DNA of 57,420 nucleotides from JBKEBQ01 sp047973225. Lineage in GTDB: Bacteria; Bacillota_I; Bacilli_A; Erysipelotrichales; Erysipelotrichaceae. The DNA lies in contig JBKEBQ010000030.1 in the NCBI GenBank assembly GCA_047973225.1, positions 1-57,420 of the forward strand. Reading direction: 5' to 3'. Under the pieces are notes generated by a model, which was not told the origin of the DNA, searched no databases, and worked only from the letters and a program-made list of their open reading frames with translations. A program made the translations under genes and the position numbers. This document shows, in pieces, positions 54,379-57,420 of the stretch (position 1 is its first letter; each line of letters opens with the position of its first letter).

Positions 54379-56061
54379 TTAAAGATCTCTACGACATAGT
54401 CGTCTGATTGAATATTTATAAAAAAGCCAAGACAAAGGCAATAACAATAAATACAACAAAACAATCATTACTGCTTTTATACCTAACGTAAAAATTGGTG
54501 CCATCATAAATCCAAAACCTGCAAAGAGTAACGCAAACCCTAATCCGAAAGAAATCATTACATAAAAGTTTTGTTTTACAGCCTCTTGCTCACTTGACCA
54601 ATCTAACTTTGGAAACAAAGCATCAATTCCGATGGTAAAAAAACAAGAAAATATAATTACTATTTCATTTAGAATGAAAGAACTTATAAATAGAATCAAC
54701 GTCATCGTAACATCATGAAAAGCAGAATAAAAAATATAACAACCTAAACCAGTGACAAAAAACGATAAAATAGAAATTAACACAAGGTTGGGGAACGTTT
54801 TTCCTAAAAGCTGTTTTTCGACTGGAATCGGATAAGATTTCAATATTTCAAATTGACTTCCTTCCCGTGTTATTGCTGTACAACTTGATGACATCGAAAA
54901 AGAGGCGAATAGTGAAACCCCTGTTACGGAAAGAAGGATGATAATAAAAACATTCTTAATTTCCAATGTCGACAATCCATAAAATATAATATCAATACTC
55001 TCCCCACTTGCATTTAGAAACGAAAATCCACTAACAAATACAATAGCAGCAACCATAATAATCGGCGAGAATAAACAATTCATCAAATAGATGGGCGAGC
55101 GAAATAATTCTTTTACATCGCGTGATACGGTATTAAAATAAACAGATTTTATTTTTATTTTTTTATTAAAATTTGCTTTTGAAAGTTCTACCTTTTTAGC
55201 CGCAAAATTATTTGTTTTTAATGCTCCACTTAAATAGTACTTAGATGCCACAAGAAAGCTTATATAAATAACAACCAAATGTAGTACTGCGGATAGAAAA
55301 AACGACAAAATATTACTATCGAATAAAAAATCAAAAAAGAGTTGTAAATAAGGGACAAATTTTACAATTGCAGCCACGAGTGAATTCGATCCCTCTACAA
55401 TATATTGGAGAAAATCCGAATTTGGACTTGCAGCCGTTCCCAAAAAATAATAATATCCTCCCAAAAATATTAGGGAAACAATGATCATTAACTTATTATA
55501 TTGATCTTGTGTCTGCAAAAAATTTGAAAAATTTACAACCAAAATACTCAAAACTACCATTGCCAACGTTGGAATAAGCGGCAACCATAAAGATACGCCG
55601 ATATAGCGAAGAAAAAATAGTCCATCAAAACCAACAACACTTGTATACCCAGCATAAAGAATTGCCAATACGAAAAGGGAAAAGATATATTGTATAGACA
55701 TTGCAGATAAAACTCTAGCTACAACAATTTCAAAAGGTTTTAGCGGTAAAGGTAACACACGTTCGATATCGCTTGCAAAAAAAAGTTGTGCCGGCATCGA
55801 TAATAGCGAAACAAAAAAAGTTAAAAAGGTGATACCAAGTAATCCTATCGCAATAATCAAATGTTCTTGATTGAAATCCAACAAAAAGGAAGTTATCTCT
55901 CTTGTCACCTCAAACACCTGTTTAGAAAGAATTAGAAAAATAAGGATCACAAATCCAATCTTAAAAATTGAAGAATCTTTTTTAGCTTTTTGTTTTTTTG
56001 AATTCCTAAAGAAGCTGTCACCTTTTAAGAACGCTTTAAGTAAATACAATATATTAACCAT
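54379..56061 (-). CDS. ABC-2 type exporter membrane subunit
   Basis: A 560-residue membrane protein with about twelve predicted helices in two clusters around a soluble region (residues about 290-330). It resembles large uncharacterised ABC-2 permeases of Firmicutes. With the ATPase next door it forms an exporter; the cargo is unknown. It overlaps the ATPase gene by 8 bp. Confidence 0.8.
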   Translation of the reverse strand: MVNILYLLKAFLKGDSFFRNSKKQKAKKDSSIFKIGFVILIFLILSKQVFEVTREITSFLLDFNQEHLIIAIGLLGITFLTFFVSLLSMPAQLFFASDIERVLPLPLKPFEIVVARVLSAMSIQYIFSLFVLAILYAGYTSVVGFDGLFFLRYIGVSLWLPLIPTLAMVVLSILVVNFSNFLQTQDQYNKLMIIVSLIFLGGYYYFLGTAASPNSDFLQYIVEGSNSLVAAIVKFVPYLQLFFDFLFDSNILSFFLSAVLHLVVIYISFLVASKYYLSGALKTNNFAAKKVELSKANFNKKIKIKSVYFNTVSRDVKELFRSPIYLMNCLFSPIIMVAAIVFVSGFSFLNASGESIDIIFYGLSTLEIKNVFIIILLSVTGVSLFASFSMSSSCTAITREGSQFEILKSYPIPVEKQLLGKTFPNLVLISILSFFVTGLGCYIFYSAFHDVTMTLILFISSFILNEIVIIFSCFFTIGIDALFPKLDWSSEQEAVKQNFYVMISFGLGFALLFAGFGFMMAPIFTLGIKAVMIVLLYLLLLPLSWLFYKYSIRRLCRRDL

Positions 56062-56779
56062 TATGTATAACCTTCAAAAATATTTCTTCTAGTGACAAAC
56101 ACTCATTATATTTTTCTTTCAATTCCCTTAGTGTACCAAAGAAAAGTTTTTTCCCTTTATCAACAATACACACTTTCGTACATAATTTTTCTGCTACCTC
56201 TAAAACATGCGTTGAAAACAACACCATATTCCCTTGCGCTGCATGATCTTTCATCTTTTGTTTCAACAAAAAAGAAGATTGTGGATCTAAACCCGTTAAT
56301 GGCTCATCTAAAATCCAAACATTAGGATCATGAAGAAGTGCCCCCATAATCATAATTTTTTGACGCATCCCATGCGAATAAGATTTAATTTGATCATTTA
56401 ATGCCGATTCCATTTCAAAATCTTTACTCAATGTTTCAATTTTTTCTTTGCGCACTGCTTTTTCAACTTTATAAATATTGGCAATAAAATCCAAATACTC
56501 GATACCTTTTAAGCGTAAAAACGTATCTGGAGAATCCGCAACAAAAGAAAATTCTTTTTTTGCTTCTAGTGGTTGTTTACAAATGTCAAACCCGTTGATT
56601 TCAATCGCACCTTCACTAGGCTCTAAAATTCCGGTAATCATTTTTAATGTCGTTGATTTCCCTGCACCATTTGATCCAATAAAACCAATAATTTCTCCAT
56701 CATCAAATGTAACATTCAGGTCATCTACAGCTTTAAAATTACCATTATAAATCTTTGTTACTCCCGCCAATTTAATCAT
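56054..56779 (-). CDS. ABC-2 type exporter ATPase
   Basis: A 241-residue ATPase: Walker A GSNGAGKST, signature SYSHGMRQKIMIMGAL, Walker B VWILDEPLTGLDP. The family moves drugs, lipids, peptides or polysaccharide precursors out of the cell. Translation of the permease is coupled to it by overlap. The ribosome site is weak. Confidence 0.88.
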   Translation of the reverse strand: MIKLAGVTKIYNGNFKAVDDLNVTFDDGEIIGFIGSNGAGKSTTLKMITGILEPSEGAIEINGFDICKQPLEAKKEFSFVADSPDTFLRLKGIEYLDFIANIYKVEKAVRKEKIETLSKDFEMESALNDQIKSYSHGMRQKIMIMGALLHDPNVWILDEPLTGLDPQSSFLLKQKMKDHAAQGNMVLFSTHVLEVAEKLCTKVCIVDKGKKLFFGTLRELKEKYNECLSLEEIFLKVIHNG

Positions 56780-56957
56780 TATAATATTGCATGATTTCTC
56801 TTCTTTTTAACAAAAGCATCATACACTCCTTTCCCGTTATGCTAATCGATAACTATTTTCATTATACTTGATTATGTATATACTATCAATAGTATATCTT
56901 TTGCATGGCGCTCTTTCACAGACAGACATCCACTCAACAATAAGTTACATACAAAAA

Positions 56958-56999
56958 AAGAAACAAACTTATACATTACGTATTTCTTGTTTGTTTCTT
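56958..56999 (-). terminator. Terminator of the NlpC/P60 gene
   Basis: A perfect 11-bp stem AAGAAACAAAC/GTTTGTTTCTT with a 20-nt loop, followed on the minus strand by TTTTTTTG. It ends 20 bp after the stop codon. Confidence 0.8.
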
Positions 57000-57019
57000 G
57001 TATTTTTATCTTTTTCTAT

Positions 57020-57420
57020 TTACCGTAAACGAATAAATACAGGAGCAGATCCTCCTACATAAACGGAGCTAAGAACAGTCTGTCCTAACCATCCGCCATG
57101 AACCGCTTGTCCACCACCTACATACACTGCGATGTGTGCCCATCCAGCTCCACCATCTGCATAGTAAATAAGGTCTCCTGGTTGTGCCGCTGCTGCAGAT
57201 ACCACACTTCCTAATGAAAAGTATCCTGCTGGTGCACTATGGAAATAAATCCCGACAGCTTTAAGTGCGTTGGTAACCAACATCGTACAATCTTGAGCAA
57301 CACCAATTTGTGCCATCGCTGCAGACACCACACTTCCTGCTGCTCCATAATCACCTGCATCACTTACTGCTACTGTATCATTTGATGATCTTGCTTCTTC
57401 ACTTTCATCTTCTGTTTCAT
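57020..57420 (-). CDS. NlpC/P60 peptidoglycan hydrolase, C-terminal part (5' end outside the window)
   Basis: The frame is open to the right edge, so the start lies beyond the window. Visible are an acidic linker (ETEDESEEA), then the NlpC/P60 domain: AMAQIG, the catalytic-cysteine region DCTMLVTNAL, QPGDLIYYADGGAGWAHIAVYVGGG with the catalytic His, and AVHGGW. These enzymes cut peptide links in the cell wall. Having DCT in place of the usual DCSG is a small departure but keeps the cysteine. Confidence 0.85.
   Translation of the reverse strand, partial: ETEDESEEARSSNDTVAVSDAGDYGAAGSVVSAAMAQIGVAQDCTMLVTNALKAVGIYFHSAPAGYFSLGSVVSAAAAQPGDLIYYADGGAGWAHIAVYVGGGQAVHGGWLGQTVLSSVYVGGSAPVFIRLR

Noticed and set aside
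54138..54407. Plus-strand gene in the gap after CYTH
   Set aside because: It has no ribosome site, a skewed hydrophobic composition, and overlaps the end of the ABC exporter gene.

Overview
The window looks like the chromosome of a low-GC, Gram-positive anaerobe, most likely one of the Erysipelotrichia or a close Firmicutes relative. The reasons are AT-rich DNA with strong AGGAGG ribosome sites, lipoprotein and LPxTG-type sorting signals, Opp and Liv ABC systems, a one-piece tmRNA, a desulfoferrodoxin-type superoxide reductase and ComF competence genes. Almost every gene is on the minus strand. The only convincing plus-strand genes are a Tpx-like protein, an MscS channel and a CYTH protein.

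Region by region (transcription runs right to left). 480-6311: a sugar PTS operon (PRD/EIIA regulator, EIIA, EIIB, EIIC and two class II aldolases), with an exact 15-bp element before the regulator gene and again between the EIIA and EIIB genes. 6460-11990: a decayed mobile region. It holds an IS3-type transposase scrap, a wrecked large serine recombinase, a wrecked VirD4-type coupling protein and a short operon of broken small genes around an intact Fic gene. It ends at the 3' end of ssrA, and an 11-bp repeat flanks it. 11999-16401: the trans-translation and RNA-quality cluster ssrA, smpB, capA, rnr, secG.

16493-17527: the most interesting stretch, read here as the remains of a type VI-A (Cas13a) CRISPR-Cas locus. 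It holds a short, twice-frameshifted gene whose start resembles Cas13a, an orphan cas2, an AT-rich leader and one degenerate copy of a Cas13a-type direct repeat, in the gene order of known VI-A loci but without cas1. 17837-20182: two related surface proteins, one intact with leucine-rich repeats and one collapsed by an internal deletion.

20362-39160: core metabolism and transport: enolase, oligopeptide ABC (oppABCDF), branched-chain amino acid ABC (livKHMGF plus a CBS-ACT protein), tpiA and pgk, a cysteine-free Tpx relative converging on a superoxide reductase, IMP dehydrogenase and phosphotransacetylase. 39363-46465: folate uptake and retention (folC and a FolT-like S component), division (ftsEX), a Fem-type peptidoglycan transferase, a YitT protein and prfB with its programmed frameshift. 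46468-57420: secA, a cold-shock protein, mscS, comFA/comFC, nadK with a lipoprotein gene, a CYTH protein, an ABC-2 exporter pair and the truncated end of an NlpC/P60 hydrolase.

Start codons were moved downstream of the longest reading frame where a ribosome site clearly placed them, and this is stated in the entries.
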